Shown here piece after piece: positions 14,901 to 29,900 of a stretch of DNA of 64,000 nt; the first letter of the stretch is position 1, and every line of letters begins with the position of its first letter. The DNA lies in assembly GCA_021108215.1 (NCBI GenBank), contig JAIORK010000004.1, positions 1 through 64,000 on the forward strand. Direction: 5' to 3'. A program made the translations under genes and the position numbers. The DNA is from a bacterium. Lineage in GTDB: Bacteria; Oederibacteriota; JAAXVQ01; JAUVAV01. The notes beneath the pieces are model-generated. The model had not been told where the DNA came from. It saw nothing but the letters and a program-made list of their open reading frames with translations, and made no database searches.

Positions 14901-17900
14901 CCAGAGTTTCAAACTCTGTAAAACCCCGATAACCGCCGTAAATCGAGAAATTAAGTTGAGGATTTTTTTCACGTCTGGCTGCGTCAATTTCAGCATCCGC
15001 CGCATCGACACCCAGCAAAGCACGCCTGACATCCGGTGAGGTCTCCGTAATCAGTTGCAGCCCCTCATTAATCGCAGGCAACCCAAAGGTCGCACCCTCG
15101 GTTGTCACTGTCTGCGCACCGGACAAAATCATGGACGCAGTCAGATAATTATATTGCATCCCGGCTTTGGTGACATACAGTGCCGACCACTGGCTGCGTA
15201 ATTCAGCCACCAGTATGACATCGCCGCGTCCGGCCTGGAAATTCAGCTCTGCCAATCCCAGCTTTTCTCCAATCTGCCGGAGCTGACCTTCCAAATATTG
15301 CAATTGGCCCAGCGCATGCTGCAAGGTAATTTGCGCTTTCCAGACAGCGTACTCCTTCTGTGCCCGAGCATCGCGTACATCCAGCGCGGCAATACGGCTA
15401 TTCACTGCGGCAATATTTTCCTGCGACGCCGTCCTGCCGAAATCGGTATGCAGCAGCCGTGCGCGTAACTCCAGATAATAACCGATATCATCACCGCGCG
15501 AATTGTCAAAAACAATCCCGCCGGCATCCAGTGTAGGAATCCACGAAGCATTGGCCCGGAGCAGCTTTTGCTCATGCTCCGAGACCGACAAATTGGCTTG
15601 TGCAACATCCACGGTTCCTTCCAAACTGGAAAAACCAAAATAATTTTGACCAATGGCGTCCAATTCTTCTTTCGTCACCAGTGTCTTCCCAACCTGAATG
15701 CGCATCTCAGCCGGATTGCCGGTCAAAAGATTAAGCGTCCGCATTTTTTGATTCACATCGGTTTCCGACTCAATCAATTCGGTCCGCATTTTTTCAAGCC
15801 GGGTGATTAACAACTGATGATACAGTTTTAAATCAGCTTGGGATTCCGCGGGTGCCGCTTCAATTGCCGATTCATTTTCCGCAATCAACCCAAGTTGGGA
15901 TTCCACTGCCTGTCGGCGCTGTTCCATCACATAATTCGCACTGCGCAACGCAATATAACCATTCACAACCTTGGTGATCAACCCTGTAACATCCCGGTCC
16001 AACTCTGCCTGGCTCATGGTGGTATTGGCATGCAAACGGTCCTGATAAGCAGATCGGATAGGATCATAAACCCTGGCGTGAACACGCAACAGTTCATCAA
16101 CAAAAAAATCCGCCTCGCCGACCATGCCGTCCGAAACACGCCCGACCTCATTCATATAGCTTTCATAAATCGGCACCGTCAGGGTTACGGCTGGAATATA
16201 GGCCGAAAGTTTGGCCTGTAGCACCATTTGTTCATTCACCGTGATCCGGGTGCGATCAATATTCAATTGCGATGATTTCCGTAGTGCTTGATCAATAAAC
16301 CGGTTCAATTCCTTGCTTGCAATACGATTGGGAGCCGTCAGGGTGGTTGTGGGACTCTGCGCGGTCTGTCTGCCTGCCGAAAGAATCACCCCGTCCGGTG
16401 AACTTCGGCGTGGCGTAAAGGCTGTGGTGTTCATGGCTGATGTTGTCCGCGTAATACTGTGCACGGATGTACAACCGGTCATCAGCAAAGCAACCAATCC
16501 TGAAAAAATCGCCAAGCCGCGCCCGGTCCATTGCCTAAGCACACCCAGATTTCTTTGAAAGCGCCGCGAACTCGGCGCGAGTGTAATGCTGCGATTAACA
16601 ATCCCCCGCGAAAGCACTATTTTAAGCGCTGCCTGCATTCCACCCGGATACATCGCCAAAATGGATTCAATGCGATTAAAAACGCTTCCGTCTGCCAGCA
16701 GGTCTTTATTGGCCAAATCATACTGGTCAATCAAAATTGCCGCCGTGCTTTGCAATGTCCGGCTGGAAACCAACAGCCACCGGAAGATATCGCTCCCCAA
16801 TTGAAAAGACCCCTGCGGCGTTGCCAAATTAACTCCCTGATTCGCATAAGCATCCAATGCAAAAATCAGGGTCTGCTCATTGATCAAACCTTCTGATTTC
16901 AGTTTATCAATTTGCTGCTGATCGCGGGTTGCCAGAACAACAATGTTCTGATTCGGATTCAAATATTCCAACGGCAATCCCTTCAAACCCTCGCGCAGTC
17001 GTTGATCAAAAACCGCAGTAATACCGGAAATTGCCTTTTCTGCATTGGAATCTACATATATATTTAATTGCTTACCGCCCACTTTCCACGTCTGTATTTT
17101 ACCTGCCTGAAGCGCTTCCCCGGTTGCATCCAATCCAATCGTTATGCTCTCCAGACCGGACGGCAATTCTGTTTCCAACGACAAGGTCTCAGGTGCGAGA
17201 TTGGTACGCAGCATCCGGTTGGTACGCTTGGTAAATCTCCCGCCAAAATTCACAATTTGATCTCTCAGTAAAGAGGGTTGTGAAATCCAGGATCCAACCC
17301 GGTCAATCAAGGTCCGGGCCATAGCCCAAGGCACATTAAGCAATGTGCTGAAATTAAGCATAAAATCAACCAGCCCATTGCCCCATATCTCGGTTAAAAT
17401 CGCCCGTGACTCACCCACACCCCGAACAGCATGCGCCTGTTCGTGCCGCAGAAAGGTATCCAACTGACGGCTGCTAAACCAGCCGTTTGAATCGAGCAGA
17501 CGTTCCGAGATACGATACGTATCCGTATCCGCATCATACGCAGTAAGCGGGCTGCCGCTGCGCCAGGCACGCCAGGCATTGCCTAATCCTTTTGCTTGTT
17601 CCTCCACGCGAATTGTCAAACCGGTCCGCTGTGTCACCGCATTGGCCCGTTCTTCCAAAGAAAGCGCTTGCCATGCCTGATCAGCGCCGCGCTGCATCCA
17701 CCCGGCATTAAATGCAAGATACTTGGTTAATTCAGCGCCCAAAAAAACAGTAGCAATCATGGCCGGAAGCATCCACAGCCAACCTCCGGCAAAAACAAAT
17801 TGCAATCCCAACCCTGCCAACGCAGCCGCAAAAGGCACGGACGTACGCGGAACTTCTTTTTTCACGACTGCCGCTGCCGGTTGCCGGATGCCATAACTTT

Positions 17901-20900
17901 CCGTCCGCAATGTCAGCTCAGCCTTTAATTCGGCATATTTTATGAATGCATCCACTGTCTTGGTTTTTGCCTCAATATAGGCATTGACGTAAGGAAACAA
18001 CATCAATGCATCTTTGGCTGTTTTACCTTGATACTGCTCCCGTGCCTTTGCCAAAGCGGATTCTGCCTGGGTCAACTGCCGGCGGGCGGCATTATATACC
18101 TTTGCCTGATCATTAATTTTGCCTTCCAAATTTTTCAATTCCGTCAAAATCTGCTTGCGTACTGCCTGAGCTGATTGAACATTAATCTTTTTTTCCAGGG
18201 CGGATAGTTTCCCTGCCAAAACATTTTCCCCGGAAAACCGCAATATCAGATTCACTGCCAGCCGGCGGCTGAAAAGGTGTTCATCCTGACTGCCTGCTTT
18301 AACCTGGATGTCAATCTGATGCATCATTGTTTCAATACCCACCTCAGGTAAAATCCCCTGCACCACACTGGGCATTTTAGAACCTGTGGCATTGGCGGCC
18401 TGCACAATATTCTGCATACGCGGATCACGCTCAGCCACAGCAGCCATGGTTTTGTCCAGCTGCACGTCAAGTCCTTGCGCAGAAAGCAATTTGGTAATAT
18501 TACCGGTGGGGGTATAAACAAATGTCACATCCGTACCAAAAATATTTGCCAATTCCGCCCTGGCCCAGCGCACGGCTTCCTGCCGTTCCAGCACCCGCTT
18601 CTGGGCACCGCTGTATTGAAACCCGACTGCCTTCGCATTTTTCGCATACAGGGGTTTGAGCCGCGCCACTTCATTCTCAGCCACTTTTAAAAATTCACTT
18701 TGTAAAGCCAGTGTGTAATACGCCTTGATCCCCTGAATCCATTTCTGATGAACCGCACGATCCCGGGCAAGCCGGCCCTGGAAAGCCTTGTGCTGGGCCG
18801 ACTGGATCTGCCGCAAATAAGCCGGTGTCCAGTTAATCTGACCTACCAAACTGGCATACATATTTTTCACTGTGGTCTGTTCCCCGGCGGCATTGGTAAA
18901 AGACTGACTGGCCGTGCCTCCCGGAATCAAAAGCGAAACCGTAAACAAGGTCGGATCATTGGAAAGCGCCTGTGCAACCTTAAAATTATTTTCTGCGGTT
19001 AAAACATCATTGGACCCCTGTACCAAAGACGAGAGCAATTTCACCACTTTGGCGGGATCGGAAATATCAATTTTCACAAGCTTGCGCTCTACTGCAACCG
19101 TGGAAGGACTCCCCCCGAACTGAGCTAAATACAATGCCGCCCGGGATTGGTTCCCCATAAAATAGGTCAGCTCCAACCGGCGGTAAAGCGTCTGTAAGTA
19201 AATAAAATCCAGCTCATTAAACGTCAGAGTTCCGGCTTTATACTCTGCTTGTGCCTTGGCATATTCTTTTTCCGCAACCGCCACCATCCGCTGAGCTACC
19301 TTGAGTTTTTCCGAACTAATGCGATAGATCCCAACAAAAGCGTCACGCTTCTGCCGGAGTTCACTGCGCACCTGCTGAATTTGACGCTCTACACGCACAA
19401 GTTCCACACGCGCGCGCGTCATCTGAGATTTTTTACCGCCGGACCCCAGCGCAATACTAACGCCCAAGTAAACAGTATGATCATTAATCGGCGCAGTATA
19501 GCCGTATCCCAGTTTCCAACGCGCAGACGTTTCCCGGCCGGATGCTTTGATTTCCGCGCGCAACTGATCGCGATGGGCTTCCAGCAATTTAATAAATGAT
19601 TCCGGATCATAATTATTTTGCAGCAAGGCAGTGCCCACGGTTGTCGGCATTGAGGTCAACAATTTTTCAGGATTATGAATCGCAACCTTGGTGCCGGCCG
19701 GCAAATTGGAAAGCCGCAAATAATCGGCACGGGCCATATTCATTTCATGCTCAATTTGTTTAAGCTGCGTTTCGCCGAAAGCAATCTGGTCCTTTTCCGC
19801 CTGGGCAAAAAATGGCCGGCGAAGCCGCTTGGCTTCCGCTTCACGCTTGACATACCCTTCGCGTGCGCGGGTCACAATCGTTTGCTGGGCCTTATAGCGA
19901 TAGGCCAGTTCCACCAGTTTGATATATGCTTCCGTCGCACTGATCATCACCTGATTTTTCGCTACGGTCTCTCCTACCTGCCGGGTTTTCTCTTTCAGGC
20001 GGGCGGCGCGCTGTTCAGGCCCGGTACCGAAAGTGCGCATGCTCAACGGTCCGCCGAGTTCCACATTCACACCGGTCCGGTATCCTTGATCACCTGTCAC
20101 CCGTGTCCCAATGCCTTCTTGTTCAGTAAAGCCGCGATATCCAACGAACGTACTCACACCCAATTCAGGCCGCCCTAATTTTTTTGCCAATTCCAATTCC
20201 GCCCGGGCCGCTTGGGTGCCTAAAATGGAGCGGCGCACATTCATTGATTTTTTTGTAACCAGTTGCAGATTTTGACTCACCGTGGGCAACGTAATCGTTG
20301 CCGTGGACATGCCCGGTTTTTCCGTACCTTTTAAAATCATTGAGGCGGTTAGATATTCAAACTGCATACTGGAACGTTGGATATAGAGATCCGCCCATTG
20401 GCTGCGTAATTCCGCCACCAGAATGACATCGCCCCGGTTGGCCTTGTAATTCAGCTCCGCCAATGCCAGTTTCTCACCGATCTGGCGCAACTGATTTTCC
20501 AGAAATTGCATCCGTCCGACAGAATGTTGCATGGTCATCTGAGCTTTCCAAATCGCAAAATCCTGCTGCCACTTGGACTGCTTGACATCCAAACCGGCAA
20601 TCTGCGCATTGACCTGCGCAACCCGCTGCCGGGCTGCAGTTAAACCAAAATCAGTGTGCAACAAGCGTGCGCGCAATTCCACATAGTACGCCATATCCTT
20701 AAATCCCTTGGAATTGCTAAAAACAATCCCACTCAAATCCAGCGTGGGGATCCAGGAACGATTGGCTTTGAGCAATTCCACTTCATAATTTGACATCCGC
20801 TCTTTGGCCTGTAAAACATCAATCTCTCCCCGGGCCGGTGTCAGACCAAAATACTTGGACGTGATCGTGTCCAGTTCAGACTTGGTCACCAGCTTGTTGC

Positions 20901-23900
20901 CAACGCTCAGCTTGGTTCCCACCGGGTTGCCTACCAAAATATTAAGATCACGCATTTTTTGACTGACATTGGCATTGGCCTCCGCCAATTGGGTCCGGAT
21001 CTTGTCCGCCCGGGTCAGCAATTGAAGATGATAAACACGCAATCGGGCTTGCTGTTCAACCGGCGCTTGCTGCGTTTTTATTTCATTTTGTTTTATCAGT
21101 GTCAGTAATTCCTGAAGCGCGGCTTTACGCTGGGAAACAACATAGTTGGCATTACGCAGTTCAATATACCCTTTCACAACTTTTGGCACCAGCACGCTGA
21201 TATCACGGTGATATTCAGAACGATGCACCGCGGCATTGGACTCCAGCCTCTGGAAATAAGCCGAACGAACAGGATCATAAATTCTCGAATGGACACGGAT
21301 CATTTCATCCACAAAAAAATCAGCGCCATCCACACGCCCCTCGCTTACCCGGCCCAATTCACCCATATAAGAACGATACAGCGGCACCTTCACCGTGAGA
21401 CTCGGGATATAGGCAGCCAGCTTGGCCTGAAAAACCGATTCGCGCGCCAAATCAATTTTGGTACGGTCAATATCCAATGAAGATGATGTGCGCATGGCAC
21501 TGGAAATCAAACCGGGCAAATCCCCTTTTGCAGTCTGACGCACCTGACGGGTTGATGTATACGCACGTTGTCCGGTAGTAAAATGCGCCGGTTCAAATGC
21601 CCGCGTGTACGCCCTGTTCGAGGCACAACCGGTAACCAGCAACGTGGCCAATCCGGCAATCACACTAAAAACTCTTTTCCCCATGCCCCAAACACGATTC
21701 AGACTGAGTGCCTGCCCAACGTCTCCCGGGGTCGCGGTACTTTGTTCCGTGATTATTTGGCCGATACGGGCCTGGAGCGCCTGCTGGACAATCCCGGTGG
21801 CATAATCCGCAATCGCTGCATCCACATGCTCGAAAACCGAGCCATCTGCAATCGCCGCCTCATTGGCCAAATCATGTTCCAAAATAAGTTTCTGTGCTTC
21901 ATTTTCAATGAGCGGACTTCTCATCATAAACAGAGTCACAAAATCCAGCATCAGCCGGTTTTGGCCATCGGTTGTATTCAAATCAATTCCCTGATCCTGG
22001 TATCCATCCAAAAATAAGACAAAACTATTTTCATCAAGAACACCTTGCTCCCGCAGTTGGCGAATATGCGCATCGTCACTTTGCGCCAGGACAACAATTT
22101 TCTGGGTCGTATTTCTATGCCCGCGGGGAAGATCAAGCATGATACTGCGGAGTGCATTGTCCACCATGGCGGTGATGCCGACCAAATTGTTTTCCGCCTG
22201 TTGGTCAACATAAACCGTGGCATCGAGTCCTTCATGCTGCCAGGTCCGGACCTGCCCGGTCACAAGCGCAGGCAGGTTGGTTTCAGCTGATTCTGCCGGT
22301 TGACGTGTACGTCCCGACGTATAGGCGACCCGGAAAATACCCTGGGCTGTCTTCATAAATGTCTTCGAAAACCGGACAGCACGCTTGCGCAATCCGCTGT
22401 TCAACCCTACCAACATAACCAGTCCAACCGCAATCAGACCGCCGCTGCCCAAAGCCAGGCTCCAGCCGGACAGCGTCAACAAGCCAACTGCGCCGAGACT
22501 CACCAAACCGACACTCACCAAAGTGGTCATCAATGTCATCACCAGGGCACGTTCCACACTGCGGAAAACAGTCCCCAGATATTTGGCTGGACGGGAAAGT
22601 GAAATATCCAATTGCGGCAACCGTCCGCGCAGACCACGGAAGGACGTCTGCAAGCGACCGTCGGATGTCATCTGATAACTTTCCGCCCGCTTTTGCGCAT
22701 GACTGCTTGCATAAAGAATGGATACTGCGCGACGAATTTTACGGACGTGCTTCTTTGCAGTCGATTTTTCCGCAGTGACCACCAGCATAACCCGCGCATT
22801 ACGATTCATAATTCTGGCTGTTTCCTGTAAATAAACAAAATCCGCCTCATCCAGCAATGCCGGATTATTAATCCGGAAAATCACTACCGGCTGGTCTTCA
22901 CGGCCAAAGCTGGCTTTGTCAAGATTCAAGGGCCGGTCTTTTTTAAAATCACCATCCAATTGACGCAATTGCCCGGAAATGGCAGCTTGGTATAAAACCG
23001 TAGCATTTTCCGGAATGGATTCATTGCCTACATCCCCGGCAGTGGGCAGCGACGTCTCCGCGGCAACTGTCTCAAAACCTGAACTGCGTCCCAACAGGGC
23101 GTCCGCGTCCGCCAGGACCTCTTCCACGGTCCGTTCCGGTGCAGCCACTGCTTCAATACGCAAAGGTGAGACAGCAGCGGTTGTCAAAATCTGCGGAACC
23201 CGTTTCGAGAAAAAATCAATTGTGATCCGGCTGGCTTTCTCTTTGAAACGATTCAACGGATCACGCCCTACATAAGAAACAAACATAACATCCTGCATGG
23301 CCGTATCAATCGGACGTAAAAACTGGTTGCCCCAATCATTTTTCAACTGGGTAATCAGGTTTTTCTTTTGATCTTCCACCGTCATACCGGTCGTGCGCAC
23401 AACCATCGCATAAAAATCAATTGTATAAGCTGTCAAAGCCTCGGCCAGCAATGCCGCCGCCTGCTTATCCCCTTTGCGCGCAGACATTTCATACGCGGAA
23501 ACCATATCCAGAAAACCCTGCGTTTCAATGGGAAGTTGAATCCCCCGGTCGCGAAGACTGGTGATCATCAAATCCATCCCGGTAATCAGGACATCGCCAA
23601 ACGGGATCGTCCCGGCTTCTTTTTGCAGCTGTTTAATCAAGCGTTTCCGCAATTCCAGTCCGCCGCGGTTCCGGTCTGCCACTGAATTTTCAACCAGTGC
23701 GGCCATGGTTTGAAATGTCGCCTCATCAATCGCCACCGGCTTCAATGCCGCCAACAACGCACTCGTATCCCATAATTGTGGATTTTGATAATGGGTAAAT
23801 TGATTCACCGTATCTGCAATCTGTTGGCTGATAACTTCACGAATATTTTTTTCTTGTGTGAAATAACGAACCTGAGCTGTAATATCCTGCTTAATATTTT

Positions 23901-26900
23901 CCTGAACAAAGGCGGTCAAGGCCGTTTCCGACATCGCATCAATCCGGCGTTCAATCCCCCGCCGGTGAACATCCGCCCGGTTCACAGCAGCAAAATATTT
24001 ATCAAAATAAGAGCGTGCTTCAGATTTTGTCCGTGAAATTTTCAAATGCGTCCTGTAAATATTACGCAAAATTACCTGGCCCCAGCGGGTTCCGATCATA
24101 TTGCCGGTCACTTCATTGTTCAGCAGCTTCTGCACAAAATCAGGAATATATTTTTGAAAAATTTCATCATCCTCAAAACTATACACTTTCTGAGCATAAC
24201 CCATCAATCCCTGCCGGCCCACACGCCCAAACAACTGATCATTGGCATCCGCACTCTCCGGCACTTCCGCCTCTATCGCCAGCATGTCGCGCCCCAGCAC
24301 ATTGAATCCCCGGGTACCGCGGGGATTGGTCAGGGTCACCACAAAAGGCAGGTTCGCAATCTGCTTAATCGCCGCCAACTGCTGCTTGCTGGTTTTAGAA
24401 GAAATCACACAGATCGTCAGCTGATTATTGTCCTGCTGATAGCGCTGCAGCAGTTCAGTCTTCGCCTGTTGCCGCGCCTGCGCGTCCGGCATGGCGTTGA
24501 CTGCATCCATTTCTTTTTGCAACGCATTGGCACGCGAGCGGGCAATCGCCACAGTGGTACGCAACCGGGAAACCGGTGTATCCGCATCAATCACCTGTAC
24601 CATAAATCCCTGGCGACGCAAGGCCTGAAGCATACGCGAGGCCAGTGACTGAAGTTTACCTGTTGTATAAGTCCCGATCAGCGTCCCACTGATCACGCTA
24701 TGTTCTTTCACCATTTCCTGAACAGCGCTTAATTGTTCTGACGCTCTTAAATAATATTGATCGGCATAGCGGTTGCGTATCAACGAGGCCCCCTGATCTG
24801 AAGGCAGATGGAGACGCGAGAGCCCCAGACGTTCGACCAATTCCTGCTGTTCCTCGCTGTTGCCGGTTGTGGCTGACATCAGATTACGCCAACGGTAACG
24901 GAGCGCATACTGGGCCGGCATCAATTGGCTCTGATATTCACCGATATCCGTAAAACGGATGGCCTGGCGCTGCAGAGGATCGGCTTCCACCAAAAATTCC
25001 TTGGCTTGCAATGCCTGATGAATCCCGCCCGAAACTTCCTGACCGGGCATGTCCTGACCCGTCTCCTTATTAATCAAGGTAACCTCGCCACCAACCATGC
25101 GATACTCTGTCACGCCGGGTTGCAAATCCCGCCGTATCGCGGTCATATCCACATCGCGCCGAACAAAGAAAAACTGGGCATTCAACGCCGCATGCAGATA
25201 ATGCTGCAAAAGAGGAAATTCGGTCAGACCGGTTTGGGTAGACAGCCCCAGATATTGCTGTTCCAATAGTTTGCGCGCTTCTTCCGTCAGGGTTACTTCT
25301 TCCTCACCTGCCTGGTAAGCGATCTCAAACATTTTGACATCATTCCTGCTCTGGAGTGCCGCCATCTGACTGACAATCGTGGCAAACAAAAGACGCATCA
25401 ATGCAGGATTCTCATCAGATAAGGCATTAAAAACATCGGCATTGGGAATCGCCGCTTCTCCGGCAGCAGACAGTTTCACACCTTGCGTTGCCAGATCCAC
25501 TTTCAAGAAACCGGGTTTCACCGCACGCACCAACCGGGCCAGCAATTCCTTCTGTTCCGGATCACGGACCGTTTCCTGCACTGCCTGATTAATGGAACGC
25601 GGGGTCACGCCTTCCACAAAATAAGTCACGTCCCCTTCGTCATCGATACGGAAATAGGGATCACGCGGATTAATCCCGGTCTGATAATCAAAATTAAATG
25701 CCGTCTCCGTCCCATAGGTAATATCCGCGGCATACGCCCGGCTTAAATCATGACTGATTTCCATTTCCTGCTTGGTTTCATTCCAGATCATCACCGCAGG
25801 CCGGGAGGTAGCACGATCAAAATAACCTGTGACAGCGACAGAGACACCGAGCGGTGCCAGCAGCCGGGCCGCTTCCACCCCCTGTTCAACCGCCAAATCG
25901 ATATTCGGCGTTATCAGATGGGCTCCTTGATCCAACAACGCCATCGCGTAAAGCGCCATCGCCGCAGTCTCAGTCTTGCCCTGCCCGGTCGCCATTTTAA
26001 TCGCATAAGCCATCGCATCAATCGCCGACACCTCCGGCGTGACCAGCATCCGGAAAAAATAACCGATCCTGGCCCAACCCCGCCGCTGTTGCATCTCTGT
26101 AAAAGCCAGTGCCGCCATAATCTGATTGGGATGCATGGTGAATGTTTTAAGGAGCTGACGGGTCACCTCATTTTTCTCCTGATCCGCTGAAGCCCGTTTT
26201 TGTTTCTCAATCGCAACCGCCGCGATGGCAATCGCCCGCATACGCTGTGTGCGCATACTTTTTTCCGACTGCTCCAGGGATTTATCCTGTAACGATTGAC
26301 GAATGGTATTCGTCTCATTTTTCAATTCCGCCAATGATTTATCCCGCAATGCAACCCGCAATACATCCACATCATCCGCCTGCGAGCGAATGGTTGCAAT
26401 CTTACGCGCATAAGCACGCGCCTGCCGGCGCGGTGCAATCCATTGACGGTATGAAAAATACCCAACCACAATAAGACCGGCCCCTATTGTGAAAAGCCAG
26501 GAAGCCAACCCCAGGGTGACAAAAACAGTCACAATCCCGAAAGCAAATTTACCGAATAATACCACCTCAAACAATATGCCTGCCAAAGCACCGACAATCG
26601 CCGCAGGGACTAAAAACGGCAGCGCCCGTCCTACAAACGTTTTTGATTTTCCCAGACGCGCCGTTTGCACCATCGCCGACCGTTGCTCGGCAAAAATAGC
26701 GCGCAACTGGTCACCCAGGCCGACCACAATACCTATCACCAAAAAGATAGACACACCGATGCCGCCCAGGCCGATCGCTTCCGGCAACAGCGCCATGGCG
26801 ATCACTGCTGCCGCGCCTCCGGCCGGAAGAATCGCAAGAATTTTAGAGAGATAATCACGCGTCTGCGCACCGGGCGCTTTGCCGGGAATATATGATCCTG

Positions 26901-29900
26901 AGCCGGCTAAGTTGGCCGCGATTTCTTTGGGATTGAGCATCAGCCGGGTTCCTACCAGCGAAAAAAGCAAAATCATACCCACCACGATCCCGATATAAGC
27001 CAGAGACATGGGCGCGATAGCAAATCCGAGCAATGGCTGGGTTACCATGGATATAAACGAAATGAGCATCATGGAGCTGAAAATCGCGTTAACCCCCATA
27101 TAGTCGGCTTTCAAAGGCAGAAACCGTTCGCTGATCTTCCGGTCTTTTTTCCCGCTATCGCGTGTCGAGCGGATGGGAAGTTTGAAATAATAGGTGTTCA
27201 ATACAACCGAAAGCGCGGACAACGAAAGTACGGCAATCATCATGGTCAATGCCGGCATACTCAACACACCCACACCCAATGCCGCAGTCACCTGACCAAT
27301 CAAGCCGGGAACAATCATGGCACCCAAAAGCAATGATGTCTGCTTGCCGCCCAAACCGCGTTCTGTAATCACCGAGTTGAACCAGGTGACGATCACGGAA
27401 CCCAGCGTCAGCGTAATCACACCGGCAACCATCATTCCGGTCGAGGCAAACAATGCCGGAAACATGGCAACCACAAAAACCGCCTGGACCACGGCAATTC
27501 CCACCGAGATATACTTGGAATACTTCTCAATTTTTTTCCGTCCGATCTCACCGGACTTCTGGAGATCCTTGATCGCCGGAAAAATAAATTGCCCGACCAT
27601 CATGAGCATGGATGCACCAAAATACGGTGCCAGGCCCAGACCAAAAACTGAAAACTTCTGCAAAGCACCCCCGGAAAAGAAATTAAAAATATCCATGGAG
27701 GTATTGCCTGAAAGCGCAGTGATGAAAGAAGGATCAATCCCCGGAATGGGAATCGTCTGGCCGATAAAATAAATCCCGATAATACCAATCGTGATCATCG
27801 CCCGTTTGACCAGACCCCAGGGAATACCGGCGGTGAGCCGGTCAAAATACAAACGGGTGTCTGTTGTAGCTGCTTTAACCCAGGAAGATGATTTCTCGGT
27901 TTTAGCCCCGACTGAATTATCCGATGCCACCTGGTTTAAAACCGACTGGATGCGTTTACCCGGAACATCCACCTGAGCAATACCGGCTTCGGTTTGGACT
28001 GCCGTCTTTTCAGTCGGTCCGCGCGGCAACGCTTGCGCCGCTGCCAAGGTCGTCTTGGCGCTGCCCAGTGTCCCGCGCATTGCCGCCACCATCAAACCGG
28101 GAATCGAGATAACCTGACTGATATACGCGGTGATCTCGCCGACTATTTTTCCGGCAGGTGCCCGGTTTGCCTGAGCACGGCGTGCCGCCTGCGCCTGATG
28201 CGCCAACTCATGATTTAAAATAAGCTGCTGGAAAAATTTAGGCACATGGGAAAGACGCGCCAGATCAGCCGTGATCTGTCCTGTGGCTTCATCAAATCCG
28301 GCAATAGTCTTTGCGCCGCGCCGGTCAACCACATTATAAATCTGCCAACCACTGATAAGCTTGGTACTCTGGATCCCCCGGCTTGCAGCCAATCTGTTTG
28401 AACGAAAAATCGAGACACCCATAACAACAAAAGGAATCCCCACCAGGGGCAGCAACACCGAGCCGAGCGCGCCAACTGCCAATGCAGCAGTACTCCAGTT
28501 CATCCCCAGGGCAATGACACCGGATAAATCCGCATATCCAAAATAAACCGCCAACAATGAAAGCAGCATACCGGCCATTGCCAACGCCGCAACCGTGCTC
28601 ACGCCGGTTTGAGAAATCGGACGGACATTTTCTCCTGCAATGCTCTCCGTGGTTTGCCCGGTCAATTGTCCCAGCTGCCGACTGATCACAGGATAGCCAA
28701 TCACCGCCATCCCGGCAAATCCAATCGCCGAACCGAGCATTACCGGCACATTGGCAAAGAGGATCAATCCCAGCGCCATGGCAATAACCCCGGCGCCTGC
28801 AACCACCCTGACATTCACGGCAACCTTGCCCTGTTCATCCAAAACCAACCGGCCAAGCCGGTCTTGTATCCTGCCGAGTGCATTGCCGCTTCCCTGCTGC
28901 AAGCTGCGGACCATATCCGGGAGCACCTGGGTTACATTTCCAAAGGCACTCATAAAGCTGCTTGTACTCTGCCCGGAAAGCAATGCCGCACCCCCGGTCG
29001 TCATCACCGCCATGGGTGAGATCAAATTGATGACTGCCCGGCGCAATCCCAGGAAAGAACCGCTTACCCTGCGCCCACCGGCCAGTAAGCGTCCCTGAAC
29101 CTGCGCCAAGGTGGCATTGTCCAGCATCACAACTTCATACCCGGTTTTTTCAATCGCAATTTTTGCCAATTCAATCATCCCGGCAGGATTTTCCGAACCC
29201 TGTCTGCGCACAACCGCCGATGCGGCAATACCCTTAAACGGAAGAATATACGTATCTCCGGAATTCACGGCATTTTCCCAATCAACAGTAATCTCATTGG
29301 TGTAAGGATACACCGCCATATCAGTTTCAAGCTTTGCCTGCACATCAGTCAACAACGTGGTTCCGCTCGAGACCAAACCGGCAATCTCCGCCTCTTGCAG
29401 CAGCATGCGCATGCTGTCGAGAAAAACCCGCACATCACCGGATTGCGCCGCTTCCTGCTCAACAGATAAAATTGCATCACCTTCTCCCACCTGCGGAAAA
29501 CTGGGTGCCAGAGCAAGTATATTTTGATTTTCAGCCAAAAGTTTTTCCAGCGGCGTTTTGCGATTGCGAATCAAAGCAAAATAAGGATTTACCAAATCTT
29601 CCTGGGTCATGCGCGGACGCACGGAAAGGTAAGAAATACCGCGGGATTTCATCTCCTGCAAAACACGCTCCGTATGAAAACCACCTGTGACCATCACTGC
29701 AATCCCGGTTTTATTCTGCCGCATGCCGGAAAGGGTATTTTCTACAAAAACCTCACTGCGCAGGTCTGCCATCTCATAAAAACGAACAACTCTGTCGAGA
29801 TATTCATCCAGTCCGTAAACCTCAGATTCCATGAGTAAATCGCCCAGCGCGTCATACTGTTGAATAAAGGTGGTAAATTCTTTTACCGTATAGCTTCCGC

